Of a DNA stretch of 64,000 bases, positions 56,942 to 64,000 are shown piece after piece. The notes below the pieces were generated by a model. The model was not told where the DNA came from. It did no database searches and saw nothing but the letters and a program-made list of their open reading frames with translations. The stretch comes from Rhodococcus sp. 14-1411-2a (lineage in GTDB: Bacteria > Actinomycetota > Actinomycetes > Mycobacteriales > Mycobacteriaceae), in contig NZ_NPGA01000014.1 in the NCBI RefSeq assembly GCF_002259485.1, forward strand, positions 476,501-540,500. Direction: 5' to 3'. Numbering within the stretch: position 1 is the stretch's first letter; each line of letters starts with the position of its first letter. A program made the position numbers and the translations under genes.

Positions 56942-57774
56942 GCTCACTGACCCTGGTCGGCTCGCACGCGTCCACCGCGATGTCACCCGCGCTGTGGACG
57001 CGTGCGTTCGAGATCGCCGACGTGCCCTCCCGCTACGACGCCTGGGAGGTCGCCGACGTTGCCGACCTACCCGATGTCGAGGATGCCCTGCGGGGCGGCC
57101 GTACCGATGCTGCGAACGTGACCATGCCCTGGAAGCATTGGGCTGCAACGGTTGCCGACGAGGCGGATCCCGATGTGGTGGTGTCGGGGGTGGCGAATCT
57201 GTTGTTCCTGCGATCGGGTGCGCTGTTCGCCATGAACACCGATATCGCGGCGGTGCGAGCGGCGACCTCGGGACGTACCTTCGGCTCGGCGCTCCTGCTC
57301 GGAGCAGGTGGCGCCGCGCATGCGGCCGCGTTCGCGCTACAGGGCCACATCGAGAGGCTGGTGGTCTCGGATGTCGACAGTCGTGCGGCGGAAGGTCTCG
57401 TGGGCGAACTCGACGGGTACGACGGTTCCGCATCGGTCGTCGACTGGTCGGATCGAGCAGTGGATCTGGAGTGCTACGACCTGGTGATCAACGCGACGCC
57501 GATCGGCCGCGACGGCTCGGAGGATCAACTCGCCTGGGGTGCAGGTGAACTCGGGCCAACGGCGACGGTGTACGACTTCGTCTATGCCGACACGCGCAAT
57601 GCCGTCGAGTCCTATGCGGCGGACCGAGGAATCGAACTGATCGACGGATGGACTCACCTGTTCCACCAGGCCGACGCCATGGTTCGCCCGCTCGGCCTGC
57701 CCGCTCGGATGTCGGATGCACTGCGTCGCAGCATTCGTGAGATCTGCCCCGCTGCAGCCGGGATCAACCGATAG
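56938..57774 (+). CDS. Shikimate/quinate dehydrogenase-like protein
   Basis: 278 residues. Shikimate-binding NVTMPWK, catalytic-lysine region, NADP loop LLGAGGAAHAAAFAL and NATPIGRDG. The usual GxPIxHSxSP start is altered to GSHASTAMSPALW. Context (IclR, MHS transporter) argues for a catabolic role rather than the housekeeping aroE. It overlaps pxpC at the 3' end by 11 bases. Confidence 0.82.
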   Translation: MSSLTLVGSHASTAMSPALWTRAFEIADVPSRYDAWEVADVADLPDVEDALRGGRTDAANVTMPWKHWAATVADEADPDVVVSGVANLLFLRSGALFAMNTDIAAVRAATSGRTFGSALLLGAGGAAHAAAFALQGHIERLVVSDVDSRAAEGLVGELDGYDGSASVVDWSDRAVDLECYDLVINATPIGRDGSEDQLAWGAGELGPTATVYDFVYADTRNAVESYAADRGIELIDGWTHLFHQADAMVRPLGLPARMSDALRRSIREICPAAAGINR

Positions 57775-58618
57775 CGCGGAAGTGTATCTGTGTTCCCGGC
57801 GTCAGCTGCGCGGCTGCGGAGACGTCTGCCGCAGTGACAACCGCGATCACCGGATAACCGCCCGTGACGGGGTGGTCGGCGAGAAACAGCACCGGCTGCC
57901 CGGACGGCGGAACCTGAAGCGCACCCAGAACCATTCCCTCACTGGCCAATTCGTCGTCTCTCGTGCGGCGCAAGGGTTCGGCACCGTCCAGCCTGATTCC
58001 GACGCGATCGGAATCCTGCGTGACGGTCCACGACTGCTCGAGCAGAATCGATCGGGCGCGCGCGGTGAACCAGTCTGCACGTGGACCGAAGGTGATGCGC
58101 AGTGTGTCGGACCACGCGGGCGGTGGAACGAACTCTGCTGCAGGCCACTCGGCTTTGTCGTTCCCGACGGGCAGGGCGGTACCGGGGGAGACCACAGCCG
58201 GGCCGAGACCGGACATCGTGTCCGTCGACCGACTGCCGAGGACGGTGGGGACGGCGATCCCGCCCCGCACGGCCAGGTAGCTGCGCAGACCGCTTGTGGG
58301 CGTGGACACTTCGAGTGTCTGTCCGGTACGGAGCGTGATGGTCGAGAACAGTCCCTGTTCTGTGCCGTCCACGCGGCAGGTCACCTGCGCCCCGGTGACG
58401 GCCACGACGGCGTCGAACTCGGCCCGGACCTTCAGTCCACCGAACGTGACTTCCAGTGTTGCGGCCTCGGAAGTGTTGCCCACCAGCCTGTTCGCTGCAT
58501 CGTGCGAGAGCAGGTCTGCCGCCCCCGAGCGACCGACCCCGATCGACGCATGCCCCGGGCGACCGCGATCCTGCACGGTGCACAGCGGTCCCGTCTGCAG
58601 AACGGTGAGGGCTCTCAT
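57764..58618 (-). CDS. pxpC: 5-oxoprolinase subunit C / biotin-dependent carboxylase-like (KipA family)
   Basis: 284 residues of the KipA/AHS2 family: TVQDRGRPGHASIGVGRSGAAD, SYLAVRGGIAVP and VFLADHPVTGGYPVIAVV. With PxpA and PxpB it hydrolyses 5-oxoproline to glutamate with ATP. ATG 58618 overlaps the pxpB stop (ATGA). Confidence 0.92.
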   Translation of the reverse strand: MRALTVLQTGPLCTVQDRGRPGHASIGVGRSGAADLLSHDAANRLVGNTSEAATLEVTFGGLKVRAEFDAVVAVTGAQVTCRVDGTEQGLFSTITLRTGQTLEVSTPTSGLRSYLAVRGGIAVPTVLGSRSTDTMSGLGPAVVSPGTALPVGNDKAEWPAAEFVPPPAWSDTLRITFGPRADWFTARARSILLEQSWTVTQDSDRVGIRLDGAEPLRRTRDDELASEGMVLGALQVPPSGQPVLFLADHPVTGGYPVIAVVTAADVSAAAQLTPGTQIHFRAIG

Positions 58619-59217
58619 GCCTGCTCGAATCGGACGGTGGTGCCGGGCCGGAGCAGCGCCGGTGGGTCGCGGTCGAGGTTCCAGAGTGGTGTGTCGGTGC
58701 GGCCGATCAGCTGCCAACCGCCCGGCGAGGACCGCGGGTAGATGCCCGAGAATTCGCCTGCCAGGCCCACCGAACCGGCAGGGACGCTGGTGCGCGGCGA
58801 CGATCGCCGCGGAACGTGTAGCCGCGCGTCGGTGCCGACGAGGTAGCCGAAGCCGGGCGCGAAACCGCCGAACGCAACGGTCCACGTCTGATCGACATGT
58901 GCCGCAACGACCTCCGTGGTGGACATGTCGGTCAGACGGGCCACCTCGTCGAGATCCTCGCCGTCGTAGACAACCGGGATCGTGACGGTCTCCGAGTGAT
59001 CTCCATCGGTCGTCACGGCGGGTGACACTGCCGCGATCCAGTCCAGTATCGGCTGCTTCGACCCGTCGAACATCACCAGCACGGTCCGAGCAGCGGGAAC
59101 CAGATCGACGACGCCGGCCGGTGGGTCCAGCGTGAGTGCACGGTAATACGCCATCGCCTCGTTCAGGCCGTCGAATTCGACGAGTGCTGCACCCTCGCCG
59201 GCAGAGAGAATGCGCAT
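58615..59217 (-). CDS. pxpB: 5-oxoprolinase subunit B (KipI family)
   Basis: 200 residues. FGGFAPGFGYLVG and SVGLAGEFSGIYPRSSPGGW are the conserved KipI/AHS1 motifs. Partner of PxpC. Its ATG sits at the last base of the pxpA stop region, so the three genes are translationally coupled. Confidence 0.92.
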   Translation of the reverse strand: MRILSAGEGAALVEFDGLNEAMAYYRALTLDPPAGVVDLVPAARTVLVMFDGSKQPILDWIAAVSPAVTTDGDHSETVTIPVVYDGEDLDEVARLTDMSTTEVVAAHVDQTWTVAFGGFAPGFGYLVGTDARLHVPRRSSPRTSVPAGSVGLAGEFSGIYPRSSPGGWQLIGRTDTPLWNLDRDPPALLRPGTTVRFEQA

Positions 59218-59984
59218 CAGACGAAAGCGGTGATGTCGATGTCGTTGGCGCGGAGCAACTCCGAGACGGCAGTGGCCATCGCGACCGCGTCAGGGGAGTC
59301 GCCGTGCAGGCAGATCGATTCGGCCCGAACGTCGATTCTCGAGCCGTCCACCGCCTGCACGGTGCCGTCGGTGATCATGGTCAACACACGCTGGGCAACG
59401 GCGTCGGGATCGGACAGTACTGCGCCGAGTTCCGAGCGCGAGACCAACGTTCCCTGTGGGGTGTAGGCGCGATCTGCAAAAGCCTCTGCGACGGTGCGCA
59501 ATCCGGCTCGCTCGGCTTCTTCGAGGAAGATCGAATCGGGGAGCCCCAGTACCGGCAGCGTGGGGTCGTAGGCGAGGACTGCGTCGACCACGGCCTTGGC
59601 CTGGCCGTGATGGTGCACGATCGCGTTGTACAGCGCCCCATGTGGTTTGACGTAGGCGATGGCCGATCCGGCGACCTGGGCGAGGCCGTCGAGTGCGCCC
59701 ATCTGAAAGATCACGTCCGCGGTGAGGTCGGCGGGGGAGACGTCGAGAAAGCGTCGGCCGAACCCGGCGAGGTCGTGGTAGCCCACCTGCGCTCCGATGC
59801 GTACGTCCGCTGCCGCGGCCGAGCGGCACGTACGCAGCAGAGTGGTCGGATCACCGGCATGGAAGCCGCACGCGACGTTGGCGCTCGACACCAGGGCGAG
59901 CATCGCGTCGTCGTCGCCGAGAGTCCATGCACCGTAGCTTTCGCCGAGATCGGCGTTGAGATCGATGGACGTCACCCTCGACAT
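59217..59984 (-). CDS. pxpA: 5-oxoprolinase subunit A (LamB/YcsF family)
   Basis: 255 residues. [27 protein letters not shown] and VKPHGALYN are family hallmarks with likely metal-binding His and Asp residues. ATG 59984 begins one base after the znuB stop (TAG-G-ATG), tying 5-oxoprolinase to the zinc transporter operon. Confidence 0.93.
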   Translation of the reverse strand: MSRVTSIDLNADLGESYGAWTLGDDDAMLALVSSANVACGFHAGDPTTLLRTCRSAAAADVRIGAQVGYHDLAGFGRRFLDVSPADLTADVIFQMGALDGLAQVAGSAIAYVKPHGALYNAIVHHHGQAKAVVDAVLAYDPTLPVLGLPDSIFLEEAERAGLRTVAEAFADRAYTPQGTLVSRSELGAVLSDPDAVAQRVLTMITDGTVQAVDGSRIDVRAESICLHGDSPDAVAMATAVSELLRANDIDITAFV

Positions 59985-59985
59985 C

Positions 59986-60864
59986 CTAGGCGGCGACGAG
60001 CCGTCCGGAATTGGCCTTGCGGGTTCCGCCGATGGCGCGGCAGACGAGGTAGATGACGAAGGAGATGGTGGTGACGAACGTCGACACCGGCAGGCCCGGG
60101 GCGAGGGAGAGCAGGATGCCGCCGACGGCGGCGACCTCGGCGAACAGAATGGACAGCAGCGTCGCCTTGAGTGGGCTGGCCGTCACTCGCGCGGCAGCGG
60201 CAGCCGGGGTGATGAGCAGCGAGAGCACCAGCAGTGCGCCGACGATCTGGACGCCCAGTGCACATGCGACGCCGACGAGTACGGCGAACACCACCGAGAG
60301 GGCGCGGACGGGAACGCCGCGGGCCAGCGCCACCTCGGGGTCGGTGCTGGCGAACAGCAGCGGCCGGTAGACGACGGTCAGCACGATCAGTACCAACACC
60401 GCGCAGACCAGCAGCAGCTGGATACCGCTCTGTCCGACGCCGACGATCTGGCCGATGAGCAGCGAGAAGCTGGTTCCGGTTCGGCCGGGGTAGAGCCAGA
60501 TGAACAGCACCGACAGGCCGAGGCCGAAGGACATGATGACGCCGATGACCGAGTCGCGGTCGCGGGCCTTGCTACCGAGCAGCGCGAACATCACCGCTGC
60601 GACAACGGATCCGACGATGGCCCCGAGGCCCACGGTGATTCCGACGAGCAGGGCTGCGGACGCACCGGTGAGCGAGAGTTCGCTGGATCCGTGCACGGCG
60701 AACGCCCACTGACGGCTGACGATCAACGGTCCGAGGGCACCGGCGAGCAGCCCGAGAATGGCGGCCGCGATGAGTGCCTGCTGGACGAAGTCGTATGTCA
60801 GCAGGTTGGCGGTGGTGTCGAAGTCGAGCATCTTCGAGAATGCGTCGAGAACCTTCTCGTTCAT
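59986..60864 (-). CDS. znuB: Zinc ABC transporter permease
   Basis: 292 residues, about eight or nine helices, with the ABC-3 family motif [19 protein letters not shown] 60864 overlaps the znuC stop. Zinc is preferred over manganese because of the His-rich binding protein and Zur-like box; sequence alone does not exclude manganese. Confidence 0.88.
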   Translation of the reverse strand: MNEKVLDAFSKMLDFDTTANLLTYDFVQQALIAAAILGLLAGALGPLIVSRQWAFAVHGSSELSLTGASAALLVGITVGLGAIVGSVVAAVMFALLGSKARDRDSVIGVIMSFGLGLSVLFIWLYPGRTGTSFSLLIGQIVGVGQSGIQLLLVCAVLVLIVLTVVYRPLLFASTDPEVALARGVPVRALSVVFAVLVGVACALGVQIVGALLVLSLLITPAAAAARVTASPLKATLLSILFAEVAAVGGILLSLAPGLPVSTFVTTISFVIYLVCRAIGGTRKANSGRLVAA

Positions 60865-61694
60865 GCCTTGTCTTCTCTGTCGTGCGGCACGGGTGGGTGG
60901 TGTGCGCCGGCCGAGCCGAGCGCATCGATGGAATCGCCGGTTCCGACGACGATGAGCCGGCCGCGGACCTTCAGGACCTCGACCTCGGTGCCGTAGAGCT
61001 CCGAGAGGACCTCGGTGGTCATGACGTCCTCGGGAGTTCCGATGCGGAACCGGCCGTCGACGATGTAGACGATGCGGTCGACGAGGGGGAGGATCGGGTT
61101 GATCTCGTGCGTCACGAACAACACAGCGGTCTCGTGCTCCCGCCGTCGGCGATCGATGAGGCTCGAGACGAGAGATTGGTTGGCGAGGTCGAGGCTGAGC
61201 AGGGGCTCGTCGCACAGCAGTACCGACGGATCGCCGACGAGTGCCTGGGCGATGCGCAGTCGCTGCTGCTCACCGCCGGACATCGAGCCGACCGGCGCAC
61301 CCGCGAACGAGTTGGCGTCGACCTGATCGATCGCTCGCTGCACCGTCTCCTTGCGCCTTCGTATGCCGCGCAGGCCCATGCCCCACCGATGGCCGTCCCA
61401 GCCGAGGCCCACGAGGTCGCGTCCGCGCAGCGGCAGATCGTCGTCGATGTTGCGCTGCTGGGGGATGTAACCGACGCCCGACTGGCCGCGACGGACGGGA
61501 TTGCCGTCGATCGCGGCCGTGCCGGACGTGAGGTGATTCTGGCCGAGCAACACTTTGAGCAAGGAGGTCTTACCCGAGCCATTGGGGCCGAGAACGGCGA
61601 CGAACTCACCCTTCTCGACCGTCAGGTCCAGGTTCTGCCACAGCGTGCGCTCGCCGAACGCCAGTCCGGCATCGCGCAGTTCTACAGCAGGCAT
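60861..61694 (-). CDS. znuC: Zinc ABC transporter ATP-binding protein
   Basis: 277 residues. Walker A GPNGSGKTSLLKVL, Q-loop, signature MSGGEQQRLRIAQAL, Walker B VLLCDEPLLSLD. The C-terminal ~50 residues exceed the minimal domain. Middle gene of the transport operon. Confidence 0.92.
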   Translation of the reverse strand: MPAVELRDAGLAFGERTLWQNLDLTVEKGEFVAVLGPNGSGKTSLLKVLLGQNHLTSGTAAIDGNPVRRGQSGVGYIPQQRNIDDDLPLRGRDLVGLGWDGHRWGMGLRGIRRRKETVQRAIDQVDANSFAGAPVGSMSGGEQQRLRIAQALVGDPSVLLCDEPLLSLDLANQSLVSSLIDRRRREHETAVLFVTHEINPILPLVDRIVYIVDGRFRIGTPEDVMTTEVLSELYGTEVEVLKVRGRLIVVGTGDSIDALGSAGAHHPPVPHDREDKA

Positions 61695-61725
61695 GTACTA
61701 CAGCTTTCCATCACGCCGGTTCGGG

Positions 61726-62739
61726 TCAGGAGGCGGTGGTGAGCGCGGCCTGCAGATCCGTTGCAGCCTTGGTCTGCCATTCGAGATACGTCATGCCGGC
61801 AGGCAGCGTTTCGGTGACCTCGACGACGGGGATGCCGGCCGCCTCGCTGGTGGAACGGATGTCCTGGGTGACCGCATCCTCGGTCTGGATGTTGTAGATC
61901 AACGCGCGAACCGAGTTCGACGTGAACAGATCTCGCGTCGCAGCGATGGAAGCGGGCGAAGGATCGTTGCCTTCCTCGATGGAGTCCTTGAAGTCCTCGG
62001 GAGTGCGATCGTCGAGATCGGATTCCTCGATGAGGTAGTGCGCGATCGGTTCGGTCTGTGCCACCGGTGCATTCGGGAAATCAGCGGCGATCTGTGCGGT
62101 CACGTCGGTGATGGCGTGCACCTGCTCGTGGAAGGTCTCGGCGTTGGCGGTGTACTGCGCGGCGTTGTCGGGGTCGAGCTGACCGAGCTTCTCGGCGATC
62201 TCCTCGGCGGTGTGCGCGGCGACCTCGGCGTTGTACCAGACGTGCTCGTTGACCTCACCGTGTGAATGGCCGTCCTCGCTCGCCGGTTCGGCTGCTGCTT
62301 CCGAGGTGGGCTCGTCGGAGGAGTGATCGTGGCTGTCGTCGAGCAGCGTGAAAGCGTCGACGGACGGTACGTTCTGGCCCTCGGAGGCGAGGATGTCCTC
62401 GATGAACTCGTCGTAGCCGCCACCGTTGTAGACCACCAGCGAAGCCTCGGCGACGGCGGCAGCATCGGCCGGGCTGGCCTCGTAGGAGTGCGGGTCGGCA
62501 GAGGGATCGGAGATGATCGACGTCACTGTCGCCAAGTCGCCTGCGACTGCCTCGGCGACGCTTCCCCACACGTTCGTGGATGCAACGATCGTGATCGGTC
62601 CGTCGACGGCGGTGGCCGGTGCGGACTCGGTGCTCGCGGATTCGGTGGAGCTGCACGCGCTGAGCGTGAGCGCTGCGGCGCAGGTCAGGCCCAGTACGGC
62701 CGTGAGCTTGGTCCGGGACGCGCGATGGTTGGACGACAT
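61726..62739 (-). CDS. znuA: Zinc-binding lipoprotein
   Basis: 337 residues. Lipobox LTLSAC (~residue 29) anchors a cluster A-I binding protein. Ligand histidines are in DPHSYE, NEHVWY and the EPIAHYL region, and the acidic His-rich loop DSHDHSSDE / EDGHSHGEVNEH is typical of zinc, less of manganese, binders. First gene of znuACB-pxpABC, preceded by the Zur-like dyad. Confidence 0.93.
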   Translation of the reverse strand: MSSNHRASRTKLTAVLGLTCAAALTLSACSSTESASTESAPATAVDGPITIVASTNVWGSVAEAVAGDLATVTSIISDPSADPHSYEASPADAAAVAEASLVVYNGGGYDEFIEDILASEGQNVPSVDAFTLLDDSHDHSSDEPTSEAAAEPASEDGHSHGEVNEHVWYNAEVAAHTAEEIAEKLGQLDPDNAAQYTANAETFHEQVHAITDVTAQIAADFPNAPVAQTEPIAHYLIEESDLDDRTPEDFKDSIEEGNDPSPASIAATRDLFTSNSVRALIYNIQTEDAVTQDIRSTSEAAGIPVVEVTETLPAGMTYLEWQTKAATDLQAALTTAS

Positions 62740-62771
62740 CGATGTACTCCTGATGAGCGGAACTTGACGCT

Positions 62772-62790
62772 AATGGAAACCGTTACCGTT
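62772..62790. promoter_or_regulatory. Zur-like box
   Basis: AATGGAAAC-C-GTTACCGTT is a 9-1-9 dyad with seven of nine positions matching. It resembles the actinobacterial Zur box with A/T positions partly changed to G/C. It lies 33 bases upstream of znuA. A LacI-type site for the neighbouring regulator is the alternative. Confidence 0.5.
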
Positions 62791-62880
62791 GTACTCTAGC
62801 GCGCGGTGGGGTGCGGATCGAATCGGATGAACGCGACCTCGGGTTTCTCTGCGCCGCGTTGTGGGACTAACGTCCCGGTT

Positions 62881-63987
62881 ATGGCCAGGTCAAGCGAACC
62901 GCGACGTCAGGCGACGTTGGCGTCGATTGCTGCCGAGCTCAAGGTTTCTCGCACCACTGTCTCGAACGCCTACAACCGACCCGATCAGCTCTCCCCGGAG
63001 CTTCGCGAACGTGTGCTCCAAGCCGCGAAACGCCGCGGGTACGCCGGTCCCGACCCGGTCGCCCGATCGTTGCGCACCCGTAAAGCAGGTGCCATCGGGC
63101 TGCTCCTCACCGAAGCGCTCAGTTACTCCTTCCGCGACCCAGCCGCGATGAGCTTCCTCGCCGGACTCGCCGAATCCTGCGAAGCCGCCGGACAGGGCCT
63201 GCTGCTGATCCCCGCCGGAGCCGAACGCGACGACGTGCAAGCCGCCGCTGTCGTCCAACAAGCCGGAGTCGACGGATTCGTCGTCTACTCCGTCGCCGAC
63301 GACGACCCCTACCTCGCTGCCGTGCGCGAACGCCACCTACCGATCGTCGTGTGCGACCAGCCCCGCAACATCCCCGAAGCCGCCCTCGTCGCCATCGACG
63401 ACCGCGGCGCGATGAAAATGCTTGCCGCACATCTGATCGCGCTCGGCCACGAACACCTCGCGGTACTGTGCATGCGTCTCGGACGCGACCGCCGCGATGG
63501 CGTCGTACCCCCGGGGCGGTTGGCGGACAGTCACTTCCACGTCCAACGCGAACGCATCGCCGGAGTTCAGGCCGCCATGATCGACGCCGGACTCGACCCC
63601 GACACCCTCACCGTCGTCGAACGCTTCGACCACACCGTTCGCTCCGGCCACTCCGCCGCCGCCCAAGCATTGCAGGCCAACCGCGAAACCACCGCACTGC
63701 TGTGCACCACCGACGTCATTGCCCTCGGTGCACTCAACTTCGCCCGGGTCTCCGGAATCGATGTGCCGAGCCAACTCTCGGTCACCGGATTCGACGGCAT
63801 CTCCGACGCCATCCGCGAAAACCTCACCACTGTGCGCCAGGACGCCGAGGAAAAAGGCCGTCGAGCAGGCAAACTGGTTCTCTCGTCCTCGCACTCGGGC
63901 ATCGTCGCCGCCGAAACTCTGCCGACCGAACTCTTCCGCGGCCGAACTGCCGGACCGCCGCCGAAACAACCGCCCGCTATCGCCTGA
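62881..63987 (+). CDS. LacI-family regulator
   Basis: 368 residues. HTH at ~10-55 (TLASIAAELKVSRTTVSNAY) followed by a periplasmic-binding-protein-like effector domain (SVTGFDGISDAI near the end). ATG 62881 is chosen; an in-frame start at 62806 lies upstream. Divergent from znuA by 141 bases; its ligand and targets are unknown. Confidence 0.9.
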   Translation: MARSSEPRRQATLASIAAELKVSRTTVSNAYNRPDQLSPELRERVLQAAKRRGYAGPDPVARSLRTRKAGAIGLLLTEALSYSFRDPAAMSFLAGLAESCEAAGQGLLLIPAGAERDDVQAAAVVQQAGVDGFVVYSVADDDPYLAAVRERHLPIVVCDQPRNIPEAALVAIDDRGAMKMLAAHLIALGHEHLAVLCMRLGRDRRDGVVPPGRLADSHFHVQRERIAGVQAAMIDAGLDPDTLTVVERFDHTVRSGHSAAAQALQANRETTALLCTTDVIALGALNFARVSGIDVPSQLSVTGFDGISDAIRENLTTVRQDAEEKGRRAGKLVLSSSHSGIVAAETLPTELFRGRTAGPPPKQPPAIA

Positions 63988-64000
63988 GCTGTCCCGTTCG

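Noticed and set aside
55928..57433. 501-codon minus-strand frame opposite the transporter and dehydrogenase
   Set aside because: Low-complexity antisense to two coupled genes.

Overview
The window is chromosomal DNA from a high-GC, mycolic-acid-type actinomycete, most likely a Rhodococcus. The long core runs in the same order, as I recall it, as Mycobacterium tuberculosis Rv3628c to Rv3579c: ppa, dacB, a zinc metalloprotease, tilS, hpt, ftsH, folE-folP-folB-folK, two membrane proteins, a Rossmann protein, panC-panD, coaX, lysS, clpC, mhuD, mutY, carbonic anhydrase, disA, radA, lpqE, carD, ispD-ispF, cysS and an rRNA methyltransferase. The accessory genes around and inside this core look rhodococcal. 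No rRNA or tRNA gene, CRISPR array, IS element or prophage was seen.

Region 1-12.8 kb is accessory. It starts with the truncated end of a large NRPS-like Pls-type protein. Next is a sulfur locus: a SAM-IV riboswitch, a SufS-like desulfurase, a cysteine-type leader peptide and a luciferase-fold-like protein. A TetR-controlled membrane protein-allantoicase-YbaK operon follows, then a divergent OHCU decarboxylase-like gene, a crotonase/MarR pair, a diguanylate cyclase and a PAS protein.

Region 12.9-34 kb is the conserved core: pyrophosphatase, cell-wall carboxypeptidase, tRNA modification, purine salvage, FtsH, folate and pantothenate/CoA synthesis, lysyl-tRNA synthetase and ClpC. A cysteine dioxygenase-rhodanese pair with its own polycysteine leader peptide sits between coaX and lysS. 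lsr2, expected between lysS and clpC, is absent there.

Region 34-43.8 kb mixes accessory genes (serine hydrolase, secreted lipase, OsmC, GGDEF-EAL protein, two hydrolases, drug exporter with TetR) with the conserved heme-degrading enzyme mhuD. Region 43.7-54.7 kb returns to core (mutY to the SpoU methyltransferase). Region 54.7-64 kb holds an IclR-controlled transporter/shikimate-dehydrogenase pair, a 5-oxoprolinase operon (pxpABC) fused head-to-tail to a zinc ABC transporter (znuACB) with a Zur-like box, and a LacI regulator.

The main themes are three sulfur-responsive RNA or leader devices in one window, nucleotide second messengers (c-di-GMP and c-di-AMP enzymes), tightly overlapping operons, and a short dispersed repeat (core GTGGAGCCTGCAGGAAC) lodged at the ends of at least four genes. 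All domain calls and synteny are from reading the translations; no database search was run.
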